A stretch of DNA of 64,000 nucleotides from Gemella haemolysans ATCC 10379 (GTDB taxonomy: Bacteria > Bacillota > Bacilli > Staphylococcales > Gemellaceae), in assembly GCF_000173915.1 (NCBI RefSeq), contig NZ_ACDZ02000014.1, positions 124,001 to 188,000 of the forward strand, given 5' to 3'. The position numbers and the translations under genes were made by a program. Shown one piece after another: positions 55,220-63,777 of the stretch (position 1 is its first letter; each line of letters opens with the position of its first letter). The notes below the pieces were generated by a model. The model made no database searches, was not told where the DNA came from, and saw only the letters and a list, made by a program, of their open reading frames with translations.

Positions 55220-56377
55220 ATGAACTACTTTGACGGAAATGAATTTTTCTTATTATTAGCTATAGCACTAATCATAGGCTTTATAATAAACTATCTAGGT
55301 AAGAAAATAGAATATTATGTATTAGCATTATCAGTAATATTTGCCGCATTAATATACGGTAAGAGTGTTACAATGATAACTTACCTAGTAGGATTTATTC
55401 TATTTGAATATATCTTAGTATTAATAGCTCAAAAAACAGAAAGTAAAAAACACTTAAAAATATTAGTAATACTATCGATATTACCGCTAGTAATAAACAA
55501 AGTATTCGCAACAACACACTTACATCTATTAGCCTTTATAGGAATATCATATATGTCATTTAAGACAATACAAATTATGATAGAAATATCAGATGGGTTA
55601 ATAAAAGAAAAAATCAGTGCTGTAGAATATGTACAATTCCTACTATTCTTCCCAACAGTAAGTGCAGGACCTATAGACAGAAGTAGAAGGTTTATGAGCG
55701 AAATAAAAGAAAGAATACCGAGGACAGAGTATTTAGAATTAGCTGGAGAAGGAGTCTACAGACTAATATTAGGGTTACTATATAAAATAGTATTCTCAAC
55801 ACTAAGCTATCACTATTTAGTAGGTTTAACAAACCATGGTACATTTATCTATTCATTAAAATACATGTACCTATATACATTATACCTATTCTTCGACTTT
55901 GCAGGATACAGTTTAATGGCGGTAGGTAGTAGTAACATCTTAGGAATAAGAACACCGATGAACTTCAACAAACCATTCCTAAGTATAGACATAAAAGACT
56001 TCTGGAATAGATGGCACATAACACTATCAACGTGGCTTAGAGACTTCGTATTCTCAAGAGTCTTTATGGAAGCAACAAAGAAAAAAAGATTCAAGAAAAG
56101 ACTAAATACAGCAATGTATGCCTACATGGTAAACATGGTTCTTATGGGATTTTGGCATGGTTTAACAATAAGCTATATAGTATATGGATTCTACCATGGA
56201 ATACTTATGGCAGGATTTGAGTATTATCAAAAGAAAAGTAAGTTTTACAAAAAGAATAAAAACGAAACATGGTACAAAGTAATAAGTTGGTTCATAACAA
56301 TCAACTTAGTAATAATAGGTTTATATATCTTCTCAGGAGAACCATATAAACTAATAAGTCATGTATTAAAAAAATAA
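55220..56377 (+). CDS. dltB: D-alanyl transfer protein DltB (MBOAT family)
   Basis: The 385-residue membrane O-acyltransferase has about 11 helices. The funnel motif with the conserved His is in IDIKDFWNRWHITLSTWLRDF and VLMGFWHGLTISYIVYGFYHG; FFPTVSAGPIDRSRRF matches DltB. It takes D-alanine from DltC on the cytoplasmic side and moves it across the membrane together with DltD (and DltX). It begins one base after the dltA stop, with TTAAAGGAG inside dltA as its binding site. Confidence 0.96.
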   Translation: MNYFDGNEFFLLLAIALIIGFIINYLGKKIEYYVLALSVIFAALIYGKSVTMITYLVGFILFEYILVLIAQKTESKKHLKILVILSILPLVINKVFATTHLHLLAFIGISYMSFKTIQIMIEISDGLIKEKISAVEYVQFLLFFPTVSAGPIDRSRRFMSEIKERIPRTEYLELAGEGVYRLILGLLYKIVFSTLSYHYLVGLTNHGTFIYSLKYMYLYTLYLFFDFAGYSLMAVGSSNILGIRTPMNFNKPFLSIDIKDFWNRWHITLSTWLRDFVFSRVFMEATKKKRFKKRLNTAMYAYMVNMVLMGFWHGLTISYIVYGFYHGILMAGFEYYQKKSKFYKKNKNETWYKVISWFITINLVIIGLYIFSGEPYKLISHVLKK

Positions 56378-56398
56378 TAAAGAGTTAGGAGAACAAGC

Positions 56399-56632
56399 AT
56401 GATAAAAGAACAAGTATTAGAAATGTTAGAAGAAATCTGTGAAGACGAAGTAGTAAGAGAAGATTTAGACATAAACATGAAAGAAGAAGGGTTAATGGAC
56501 TCTTTAGCTTTTGTAGAAATGTTAGTAAAAATTGAAGAAATCTTTGGACTAAGCATAGCTCCAACAGAAGTAACATATGAAGAAATTGATACACCAAATA
56601 AGGTAATTTCATATATAGAAAATAGGAAATAA
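56399..56632 (+). CDS. dltC: D-alanyl carrier protein DltC
   Basis: The 77-residue acidic carrier has EEGLMDSLAFVEMLVKIEE, where Ser in MDSLAF takes the phosphopantetheine arm that carries D-alanine. GTTAGGAGAACAAGC precedes the ATG. Length and helix pattern are typical. CoA made by the coaD pathway supplies the arm. Confidence 0.97.
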   Translation: MIKEQVLEMLEEICEDEVVREDLDINMKEEGLMDSLAFVEMLVKIEEIFGLSIAPTEVTYEEIDTPNKVISYIENRK

Positions 56633-56636
56633 TATC

Positions 56637-57803
56637 ATGATAAGATTAAAAGCATTTTTAATATCAATAGTATTGGTATTAATTACACTTGTAATTTTAG
56701 ATATAACCCTTCTAAAGAAGATTCAAACTTATTATAAAACTAATGATAATAGTGTTAGGTATAGCACTGCTTTTGAAAAGTATAAAAGTAGAGATATAAT
56801 AGTCGAAAATATGACTCCTAGAACACTTTTACTTTTGGGGTCTTCAGAATTAACAACAACTATTAATGAGAATTATCACCCTAAGAAAATATTCAACTAT
56901 GAAGATTTTAATATAATGCAAGTAGGGGTAGGAAATTCCCAAAATATTATTCATGCTGCTACAATTGGATCAATAGGGAATGATGTGAAAAATAATGAAA
57001 TAGTAATGATTCAGTCTATTCAATGGTTTGATAACAAGAATGGTATTTTAAAGGACGCATTTCTATCTAGAATTTCTAGCGAACATGTGTACAATACAAT
57101 GAAGAATGATAAAATTAGTTATAAAACCAAAGAAAAATTTATTAATAGGGTTATAGAACTTTCATCTACAAATAAGGAACTGAATAAAAAGTATAAAAGT
57201 TATAAACGATATTTTTTAGAAGGTAAAGTCAATAAATTTACAGGAGAGTTTATAAAACTTGATAATTACTTTTATGTGTTAAAAAATAAATTAAACTTTT
57301 ATAAAAATAAAGGTAAAGAAAATTATCCAGTTAGTGGAGAAAATACACCTTATTATAATTGGGAAGAATTAGATAAAAAAGTAGCTGAGGAAGCTAAAGA
57401 AAGAACTAATAACAATGATTATCAAATTGATAATACATATTATGATAAATACATAAGAGTTAAATATAATCAACTAAAAGATAGTTCTAAGAATACAAAG
57501 TATGATGATTCTAAAGAATACGAAGACTTAGATATACTATTATCTATTGTTAAAGATTTGAACATGAATATCAAGTTTGCGATTTTTCCTGCTAATGGGA
57601 GATGGAGTGATTATACAGGAATAGGCAGTGAAAAAAGACAAGTAGCCTACAATAAACTAAGAGAAATTGCTAAGAATAATAATATAGAGGTAATGGATTA
57701 TTCAAGTAAAGAATATGAAGACTACTATATGTATGATGCAATGCATCTAGGTTGGAGAGGATGGATTGATTTTGAAAGAGATCTTTACAAACTTAAAAAG
57801 TAA
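56637..57803 (+). CDS. dltD: D-alanine transfer protein DltD
   Basis: The 388-residue protein has an N-terminal membrane anchor (about 7-28) and an outside SGNH-like hydrolase fold with LLLGSSELTTT (nucleophile Ser) and the catalytic pair near the end in MYDAMHLGWRGWIDFE (Asp and His). It accepts D-alanine outside and passes it to lipoteichoic acid. It starts 4 bases after dltC. Its last 32 bases overlap the short dltX-like gene in another frame. Confidence 0.95.
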   Translation: MIRLKAFLISIVLVLITLVILDITLLKKIQTYYKTNDNSVRYSTAFEKYKSRDIIVENMTPRTLLLLGSSELTTTINENYHPKKIFNYEDFNIMQVGVGNSQNIIHAATIGSIGNDVKNNEIVMIQSIQWFDNKNGILKDAFLSRISSEHVYNTMKNDKISYKTKEKFINRVIELSSTNKELNKKYKSYKRYFLEGKVNKFTGEFIKLDNYFYVLKNKLNFYKNKGKENYPVSGENTPYYNWEELDKKVAEEAKERTNNNDYQIDNTYYDKYIRVKYNQLKDSSKNTKYDDSKEYEDLDILLSIVKDLNMNIKFAIFPANGRWSDYTGIGSEKRQVAYNKLREIAKNNNIEVMDYSSKEYEDYYMYDAMHLGWRGWIDFERDLYKLKK

Positions 57804-57930
57804 ATTAAGCTATAAACAAAGACTAACACTATGGGTATTATTCTTTTATATAGTAATAATGGGAATAATAATATACTGTTTTTTAACAGATTTTTCAAAT
57901 GTCCAAGAGTATGTATATAGTGAGTTTTAG
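57772..57930 (+). CDS. dltX: DltX-like short membrane protein at the 3' end of the dlt operon
   Basis: A 52-residue frame starts with TTG inside the end of dltD. It has a basic head, one membrane helix (about 20-38: LWVLFFYIVIMGIIIYCF) and ends VQEYVYSEF. This fits DltX, a peptide of about 50 residues with one helix whose conserved C-terminal end (FIYNEF-like) carries D-alanine in the DltB-DltD relay. In bacilli, staphylococci and streptococci dltX lies before dltA; here it is last. GGAGAGGA lies about 10 bases before the TTG. A terminator follows. The call rests on size, topology, the YxEF end and operon position. Confidence 0.72.
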   Translation: MKEIFTNLKSKLSYKQRLTLWVLFFYIVIMGIIIYCFLTDFSNVQEYVYSEF

Positions 57931-57938
57931 TATAGATA

Positions 57939-57970
57939 AACGGATTACCATGAGGTAATTCGTTTTTTTT
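57939..57970 (+). terminator. Terminator of the dlt operon
   Basis: ACGGATTACC (57940-57949) pairs with GGTAATTCGT (57954-57963) around ATGA, followed by seven T. It lies after the dltX-like frame, which supports that frame as part of the operon. Confidence 0.92.
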
Positions 57971-58126
57971 TATATGTAATTAAATTATGAACATTACACT
58001 AGTATATAAATAATCAATGAAAATTAATTTTCAGAAAAATTATGGAAAATCACACTCAATTAATTGATTTTATAAGAGAAATAAGGTAGAATTAAGCTAT
58101 AATAATAATTTAAAAGGAAAATATTA

Positions 58127-58957
58127 ATGAATAGAGATGCGTATTTTTATTTAGAAATGAAAGAGCATGAGTTAAAAGTTCCATATACGGGAAAAAATCG
58201 TCGTATTAGAGTACTTCTACCAAAAGGATATGCTCAAGATGAACATAAACACTATCCTGTAGTGTATATGAATGATGGACAAAATGTTTTTTATAGTGGT
58301 GAATCGTTTAGCGGACACTCATGGAAAGTTATACCAGCGATTAAGAGAAATCCTGATATGCCGAAAATGATAATAGTTGGGATTGATAATGATAATGAGG
58401 GGAGAATGAATGAATATGCACCATGGAAGTTTTCAAGTCTGCCAATATTAAATTTTGGTCTGACATTAGGAGGATTAGGTTCCGAGTATGCGGATTTCTT
58501 TGTAAATGTAGTTAAACCATTTATTGATAGTACTTATCGTACAAAACCACAAAGAGAATATACAGCGATGATTGGTAGTTCTTTAGGTGCTAATATATCA
58601 CAATATATTGGTTTAGAGCATAAGGATGTTGTAGGGGATCTAGGAGTATTTTCATCTGCAAATTGGTTGAATAAACCAGAATTTGATAGATTTATTTCGA
58701 AACATAAAGTCTCGGATCAAAGAGTATATATCGAAGTTGGAACGAACGAGGGAGATGATACTGATAAGCAATTAGCAAATGGTAATCTAAAACAATTATA
58801 TATTGATGCAAGTTTAGATTATTATCGTCAGCTAATTGATGCAGGTTTATCTACAAGCGAGTTGAAATTAAATGTTGTGGCTAATGGAGAACACAGTGAG
58901 GAGTGTTGGGCTAGATATTTACCAGAATGTTTGAGATTTATAAGTGAAAACTGGTAA
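58127..58957 (+). CDS. Alpha/beta-hydrolase, enterochelin-esterase-like (COG2819 type)
   Basis: The 276-residue cytoplasmic hydrolase opens with a short beta domain (YTGKNRRIRVLLPKGY), then YPVVYMNDGQNVFYSGESF, the nucleophile elbow AMIGSSLGANISQYIG (Ser about 150) and a C-terminal His in NGEHSEECWARYLPE. This pattern is that of IroE/YbbA-like esterases, which cleave siderophore or other ester bonds. There is no signal peptide and no siderophore gene nearby. It leads a three-gene run with another esterase and an ATP-grasp ligase. The substrate is unknown. AAAAGGAAAAT precedes the ATG. Confidence 0.82.
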   Translation: MNRDAYFYLEMKEHELKVPYTGKNRRIRVLLPKGYAQDEHKHYPVVYMNDGQNVFYSGESFSGHSWKVIPAIKRNPDMPKMIIVGIDNDNEGRMNEYAPWKFSSLPILNFGLTLGGLGSEYADFFVNVVKPFIDSTYRTKPQREYTAMIGSSLGANISQYIGLEHKDVVGDLGVFSSANWLNKPEFDRFISKHKVSDQRVYIEVGTNEGDDTDKQLANGNLKQLYIDASLDYYRQLIDAGLSTSELKLNVVANGEHSEECWARYLPECLRFISENW

Positions 58958-58989
58958 TATAATTTTTTTAGAAAATGGAGGTTTTAGGA

Positions 58990-59730
58990 TTGAATATAGA
59001 GAATTTAAGTCATTATAGTGGAAATTTAGGAAGAGAAATGGTTCTTAATAGGTACGGTCATGCGGGATTACCGATTGTTGTGTTTCCATCATCAGGTGGA
59101 ACGCACAATGAGTATTATGATTTCGGCATGATTCATGCTTGTGAAAGTTTTATAAATGAGGGGAAAGTACAATTTTTCACATTATCAAGTGTCGATAGTG
59201 AATCGTGGTTATGTGACTGGAAAAATGGTCATGATAGAGCATTAGCACATGCTCAGTATGAAAAATATGTTATTGAAGAAGCTATTCCTTTTATTAAACA
59301 TAAAACAGGTTGGTTTGGACAAATGATGGCTACTGGTTGTAGTATGGGAGGATATCACTCGTTTAATATTTTCTTACAACACCCGGATGTATTTGGCAAA
59401 GTAATTTCACTTAGTGGAGTTTATGATGCTAGATTTTTCATAGGTGAATACGGAAATGATGAGTTGATATATAGAAATTCGCCTAGTGATAATATTTGGA
59501 ATCAAAATGATGGGTGGTTTATTGACCACTATAGAAATGCTGATATTATCGTATGTACAGGGTTAGGTCCATGGGAACAAGATGGATTACCATCATTTTA
59601 TAGTTTAAAAAAAGCATTTGAAGAAAAGAATATCCCAGCATGGTTTGATGTGTGGGGTGAAGATGTTGCTCATGATTGGCCTTGGTGGAGAATTCAAATG
59701 CCATACTTTTTAGATAAATTAAATTTATAA
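58990..59730 (+). CDS. Esterase-family alpha/beta-hydrolase (COG4947-like)
   Basis: The 246-residue protein has IVVFPSSGGTHNEYYDFGM (oxyanion region), nucleophile elbow ATGCSMGGYHSFNIF (Ser in CSMGG), and a C-terminal Asp/His pair in VWGEDVAHDWPWWRIQMPYF. Such esterase-D-like proteins are often annotated only as esterase family. I prefer TTG at 58990, eight bases after GGAGG; the ATG at 58975 overlaps that very site. It lies 32 bases after the first hydrolase and 25 bases before the ATP-grasp gene. The two hydrolases are different subfamilies, so they are not a simple duplication. Confidence 0.8.
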   Translation: MNIENLSHYSGNLGREMVLNRYGHAGLPIVVFPSSGGTHNEYYDFGMIHACESFINEGKVQFFTLSSVDSESWLCDWKNGHDRALAHAQYEKYVIEEAIPFIKHKTGWFGQMMATGCSMGGYHSFNIFLQHPDVFGKVISLSGVYDARFFIGEYGNDELIYRNSPSDNIWNQNDGWFIDHYRNADIIVCTGLGPWEQDGLPSFYSLKKAFEEKNIPAWFDVWGEDVAHDWPWWRIQMPYFLDKLNL

Positions 59731-59755
59731 TAAAGTTAAGAGGAGACAAAGATTT

Positions 59756-60919
59756 ATGAATTATATAGTTATATCACCATATTACCCACATAATTTTCAA
59801 AAATTTTCTATTGAGTTAAAAAATCAAGGTATTAATGTACTTGGAATTGGTGAAGAGCCATACGAACAGTTAGATCAAAGACTTAAAGAAGCATTAACTG
59901 AGTATTTTAGGGTTAATAGTCTTGATGATGTTGATGAAGTAAAACGTGCTGTTGCATTTTTATATCACAAACATGGGCACATTGATAGAATAGAATCACA
60001 AAATGAGCACTGGATGGAATTAGATGCTGTACTTCGTACACAATTTAATGTGTTTGGTTTAAAAGAACACGATCTTAAAAAAACAAAACATAAATCAGAG
60101 ATGAAAAAATACTTCGAAAAAGCAGGAGTGCCTGTAGTACCAGGTTTCTTAGTGAAAAAAGAAGGTGATATCGAAAAAGGTGTTAAAAAATTAAAATTAC
60201 CGTTAATAGCTAAACCTGATAATGGAGTAGGAGCATCGGCAACTTATAAGCTTAAAGATAAGAAGGACGTAGAAAATTTCAAAAAAGAATGGGATGGCAA
60301 TACTCATTATTTCTTAGAGCCTTTTGTAGATAACTCTGATATCGTAACTTTTGATGGATTAGTAGATGCTAAAGGAAATATTGTTTTTTACACAAGTATC
60401 GTTTATTACCATACTCCATTAGACTTATTAAATAATAATACTCTTGATTGGGTTTATTATATAGATAAGGAGTTAGATCCAAAACTAGTAGAATATGGTA
60501 AAAATGCAGTAAAAGCGTTTGGTATGAAAGAAAGATTCTTCCATGTTGAATTTTTCAAAACTAAAGATGATTATATAGCAATCGAATATAATAATCGTCC
60601 AGCGGGAGCTTTTGCAGTAGACGTTTATAACTTTGCACATTCAACAGATTATTTTAGAGTATACGCTGAAGTAGTTAATGGAACATTTAATGGATTAAAT
60701 GTTGATCAAAAATATGGATTAGCTTCAACACGCCGTGATTATAAAGATTATGTATATTCAGATGAAGATATTAGAAATAAATATCAAGATAAATTAAAAG
60801 CTGTTTTAAGAATGCCTGAAGCTTTTGCTGAATTACAAGGAAATACAATGTATGTTCTTGTTTCTGATACTCTTGAAGAGATGAAAGAGATGGAAAGATT
60901 TGTAGGAAAATTAAAATAA
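59756..60919 (+). CDS. ATP-grasp ligase of unknown substrate
   Basis: The 387-residue enzyme has an ATP-grasp fold: N-terminal Rossmann part (IVISPYYPHNFQKFSIELK), a lid with PLIAKPDNGVGASATYKLKD (glycine-rich ATP loop), and the metal site FHVEFFKTKDDYIAIEYNNRPAG (Glu, Glu, Asn). ATP-grasp enzymes join a carboxylate to an amine or thiol through an acyl phosphate. Carbamoyl-phosphate-synthase-like relatives are common in small-molecule clusters. It is coupled with two esterases in one transcript unit (AGAGGAGAC site, 25-base gap), suggesting synthesis and cleavage of an ester or peptide compound; the product is unknown. Confidence 0.82.
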   Translation: MNYIVISPYYPHNFQKFSIELKNQGINVLGIGEEPYEQLDQRLKEALTEYFRVNSLDDVDEVKRAVAFLYHKHGHIDRIESQNEHWMELDAVLRTQFNVFGLKEHDLKKTKHKSEMKKYFEKAGVPVVPGFLVKKEGDIEKGVKKLKLPLIAKPDNGVGASATYKLKDKKDVENFKKEWDGNTHYFLEPFVDNSDIVTFDGLVDAKGNIVFYTSIVYYHTPLDLLNNNTLDWVYYIDKELDPKLVEYGKNAVKAFGMKERFFHVEFFKTKDDYIAIEYNNRPAGAFAVDVYNFAHSTDYFRVYAEVVNGTFNGLNVDQKYGLASTRRDYKDYVYSDEDIRNKYQDKLKAVLRMPEAFAELQGNTMYVLVSDTLEEMKEMERFVGKLK

Positions 60920-60923
60920 ATTT

Positions 60924-60980
60924 ATAAAAGAAATATGAGACTAAGGTTTTACATTTAGTATCGTATTTCTTTTATTTTAT
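60924..60980 (+). terminator. Terminator of the esterase/ATP-grasp operon
   Basis: ATAAAAGAAATATGAGACTAA (60924-60944, quoted with two mismatches) pairs with 60955-60975, followed by TTTAT. The stem is 21 positions long. Confidence 0.85.
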
Positions 60981-61098
60981 CTCATGAGGAATGATATGTA
61001 ATAATCCGTTTGAGTAAGTTTGATAGCATGTAACATTTCTTGAATTACAGTAGGAAGTGTGTTAAGATTTAATTGAAAATAATAAAAAGGAGAATGGC

Positions 61099-63045
61099 AT
61101 GAAAATATCTAAGGAACATTTAGAACTATTAGCAGAAAACTTTCAGAGTATAGATGAAACAACTAAGGAAATAATTAATTTAGAGGCTATATTAACACTT
61201 CCTAAAGGAACAGAGCATTTTTTAAGTGATATTCATGGAGAGTATGAAGCCTTCGATCATATTTTAAGAAATGGTTCAGGTATTATTAAAGAAAAACTTA
61301 AAGAAGTATTTGGTAACAGGTTACCTAGAAAAGATTTAAATCTCTTAGCTACCATTATTTATTATCCAGAAGAAAAATTAAATCTTATAAGAAAAGAATA
61401 TGATGCATGTGATTATAAAGAGTTTCAAAAAATTACCCTTCTTCGTTTATTAGAGGTAACGCAAGTTGCAGCAAGAAAGTTTACTAGATCCAAAGTAAGA
61501 AAAATTTTACCAACAGATTTTAAGTATATTATTGATGAATTGCTTTATAAAATGCAAAGTAGTGATAAGAATGACTACTATGATAAAATACTTGAGAATA
61601 TTATTGAATTAGGTGCTGGGGAAAAATTTATTATAGAATTATCATTAAGCATCCACAAGTTAACAATCGACCACTTACATATAGTTGGTGATATCTATGA
61701 TAGAGGACCTTTTCCTGATAAAATAATGGATAGATTATTAGATTACCATTCTGTTGATATTCAATGGGGAAATCACGATATGTTATGGGTAGGGGCTTAT
61801 CTTGGAGACAGAATATCATTAGCAAATGTAATAAGAATATGTGCAAGATATGATAATTTAGATATTATAGAAGATAGATATGGAATTCCTATTAGGAATT
61901 TATTAAATTTTAGTGAAAAGTACTACAAGGGTGATCACTGTAAAGAGTTTTTACCAAAAATATCTAAGGATGATGAGCTGAAATATAGTGAACATGAAAT
62001 TATGCAAATAGCTAGAATGCATAAAGCTATGGCAATAATTCAATTTAAATTAGAAAAACAGATTATTGATAAACATCCTGAATTTGATATGGAATCACGT
62101 GCGTTACTAGATAAAATTGATTTTGAAAAAGAAACTGTAAAAATTTATGGTAAAGAATATCCATTAACGTCATGCAATTTTCCAACAGTTGATAAAGAAA
62201 ATCCATATTTATTAACGGATGAAGAAGAAAAGATTATTAATAAATTAAAGGAATCATTTATAGCAAGTGAAAAATTAAAAAAACATGTTGAATTATTTAT
62301 TAATAAAGGTGCTATGTATTGCTGCTATAATGGGAATCTACTTCTTCATGGTTGTATGCCAGTCGATGAGGATGGAAACTTCCAGGAATTTTCTTATGGA
62401 GGAAAGAAATATGCAGGTAAGAAGCTACTAGACTTTTTCGATAAAAAAATTCGAAGTATATTTTATTGCGGTTGTAGAGAAGATAACGGGTTGTTCTTTT
62501 ACTTATGGCAAGGTCGCTACTCTCCATTATTTGGTAAATGTGATATGACGACGTTCGAAAGATATTTTATAGAGGATAAATCTACTCATGAAGAAGTAAA
62601 AAATGCATATTATAAACTTAGAGATAATGAAGAGTTTTGCATTAAGTTATTAAATGAGTTTGGTTTAACTAGTGAAGGTCACATTATAAATGGACATACT
62701 CCTGTTAAGGAAACAAAAGGAGAAAATCCGATTAAAGCTAATGGTAGAACAATTGTTATTGATGGTGGAATGTCTAGAGCTTATCATAAAACAACAGGTC
62801 ATGGTGGTTATACATTAACTTATAATTCTTATGGATTACAGATAATGAGTCATGATATCTTCCAAAGTAAAGAAGAATCAATAAAAAATGAGACAGATAT
62901 TATTTCAACTAAAAGAGTTGTAGATAAATTATGTAGAAAAAAAGTAGCTGACACAGATAGCGGTGCAAGAATAAAAAAACAAATTGAGTTATTAAAAATT
63001 TTATTAGAAGAATATCGCCAAGGGGCAATTTGTGAAAGATATTAG
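61099..63045 (+). CDS. fbp: Fructose-1,6-bisphosphatase, class III
   Basis: The 648-residue enzyme is the Firmicutes class III FBPase. It has calcineurin-like phosphoesterase motifs HFLSDIHGEYEAFDHILRN (about 39-57), HIVGDIYDRGPFPDKIMD, IQWGNHDMLWVGA and, near the end, IINGHTPVKE and IVIDGGMSRAYH. It removes the 1-phosphate in gluconeogenesis, with Mn as likely metal. The length equals that of Bacillus Fbp (about 640-670). AAAAGGAGAATGGC precedes ATG. It is a single gene with a possible small peptide gene after it. Confidence 0.97.
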   Translation: MKISKEHLELLAENFQSIDETTKEIINLEAILTLPKGTEHFLSDIHGEYEAFDHILRNGSGIIKEKLKEVFGNRLPRKDLNLLATIIYYPEEKLNLIRKEYDACDYKEFQKITLLRLLEVTQVAARKFTRSKVRKILPTDFKYIIDELLYKMQSSDKNDYYDKILENIIELGAGEKFIIELSLSIHKLTIDHLHIVGDIYDRGPFPDKIMDRLLDYHSVDIQWGNHDMLWVGAYLGDRISLANVIRICARYDNLDIIEDRYGIPIRNLLNFSEKYYKGDHCKEFLPKISKDDELKYSEHEIMQIARMHKAMAIIQFKLEKQIIDKHPEFDMESRALLDKIDFEKETVKIYGKEYPLTSCNFPTVDKENPYLLTDEEEKIINKLKESFIASEKLKKHVELFINKGAMYCCYNGNLLLHGCMPVDEDGNFQEFSYGGKKYAGKKLLDFFDKKIRSIFYCGCREDNGLFFYLWQGRYSPLFGKCDMTTFERYFIEDKSTHEEVKNAYYKLRDNEEFCIKLLNEFGLTSEGHIINGHTPVKETKGENPIKANGRTIVIDGGMSRAYHKTTGHGGYTLTYNSYGLQIMSHDIFQSKEESIKNETDIISTKRVVDKLCRKKVADTDSGARIKKQIELLKILLEEYRQGAICERY

Positions 63046-63094
63046 TTAATATAAATTTATATTCTGAGTTTCTATGTATTTAAGGGGGAGAGAT

Positions 63095-63199
63095 ATGATG
63101 AAGATTTTATTAAGTATATTAGAGATTATAATGCTACTAGGAATAATAACAAACTATAAACTATTGAAAAAAAGAAAAGAAAAAAAGAAAGATTAATTA
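63095..63199 (+). CDS. Small membrane peptide (34 residues), basic tail
   Basis: A frame from ATG 63095 (or 63098) encodes a hydrophobic helix (ILLSILEIIMLLGIITNY) followed by a strongly basic tail (KLLKKRKEKRKIN). The ribosome binding site AGGGGGAGAGAT is excellent, which is the main support. It has an architecture known for small regulatory or toxic membrane peptides, but also for harmless small proteins. I see no antisense RNA promoter nearby. Function unknown. Confidence 0.5.
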
Positions 63200-63284
63200 G
63201 TCATTTGTTTATCAAGTTGATAGAAATGAGAAGATACGTGTAAGTATAATTAAAAAGATTTCTAAATAACTAATAAACATTGCT

Positions 63285-63345
63285 AGGGTGATTCAAAAAT
63301 CAAAATTTCTCTGAAATCATGATTTTGAGTCACTCTTTTTTTGAT
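63285..63345 (+). repeat. Dispersed palindromic repeat, copy 5, acting as terminator
   Basis: AGGGTGATTCAAAAATC pairs with GATTTTGAGTCACTCT around an inner AATTTCTCTGAAATC loop region, followed by TTTTTTT. It would end the fbp and small-peptide transcript. Confidence 0.8.
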
Positions 63346-63447
63346 ATAATATTAGCTAAAGATATGAATATTCTTGCTTTGCTGAAAAAGTACTGAAGAT
63401 AATATATTCAATATTTAATTGAATTTTTAGAAAAATTAAATTTTTTG

Positions 63448-63476
63448 TTGACAACAGTTAAAAAGTATATTATACT
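63448..63476 (+). promoter_or_regulatory. Promoter of the lysine riboswitch-lysP transcript
   Basis: TTGACA (63448-63453), 17 bases, TATACT (63471-63476). Confidence 0.88.
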
Positions 63477-63499
63477 AATAAACAGTTAATTGAATATGT

Positions 63500-63752
63500 A
63501 CCTCACAAAGTAAGTGAGGTAGAGGTTGCGATTTTTATCAGTAGGGTAATTGAGAGTGTAGGGCTTGATGAAATTACTTGAAAGGAAACATCGCCGAAAT
63601 AATATTAATCCTATGTTAATATTATTGGGCCTATATTGAACTAAGTATAGGACTGTCATAGTCGTGAGGCTATGTTGCGCTACTAATATCTTGTTTTGGA
63701 GAGATAATGTGAAGTATAACTCCGTGCAAATATGGTAGGAGGTTATGCTTTT
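63500..63752 (+). ncRNA. Lysine riboswitch (L box) with terminator
   Basis: The leader has the lysine aptamer: a 5' hairpin ACCTCAC/GTGAGGT (63500-63520), AGAGGTTGCG (63521-63530), GAAAGGAAACATCGCCGAA-like P3/P4 region (63580-63598), a P4 hairpin with AATATTAATC/GTTAATATTATT, GGGCCTATA, ACTGTCATAGTCGTGAGGCTATG and TTGCGCTACT (63674-63684), closing P1. A terminator (ATAACTCC to GGAGGTTAT with TTTTTTATTTT, 63715-63752) follows. Bound lysine should stop transcription of lysP. Confidence 0.95.
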
Positions 63753-63777
63753 TTATTTTATCAAGGAGGTTTTTATT

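Noticed and set aside
56385-56612. Minus-strand Leu-rich frames opposite dltC
   Set aside because: Shadows of dltC, which has the carrier-serine motif and a good binding site.
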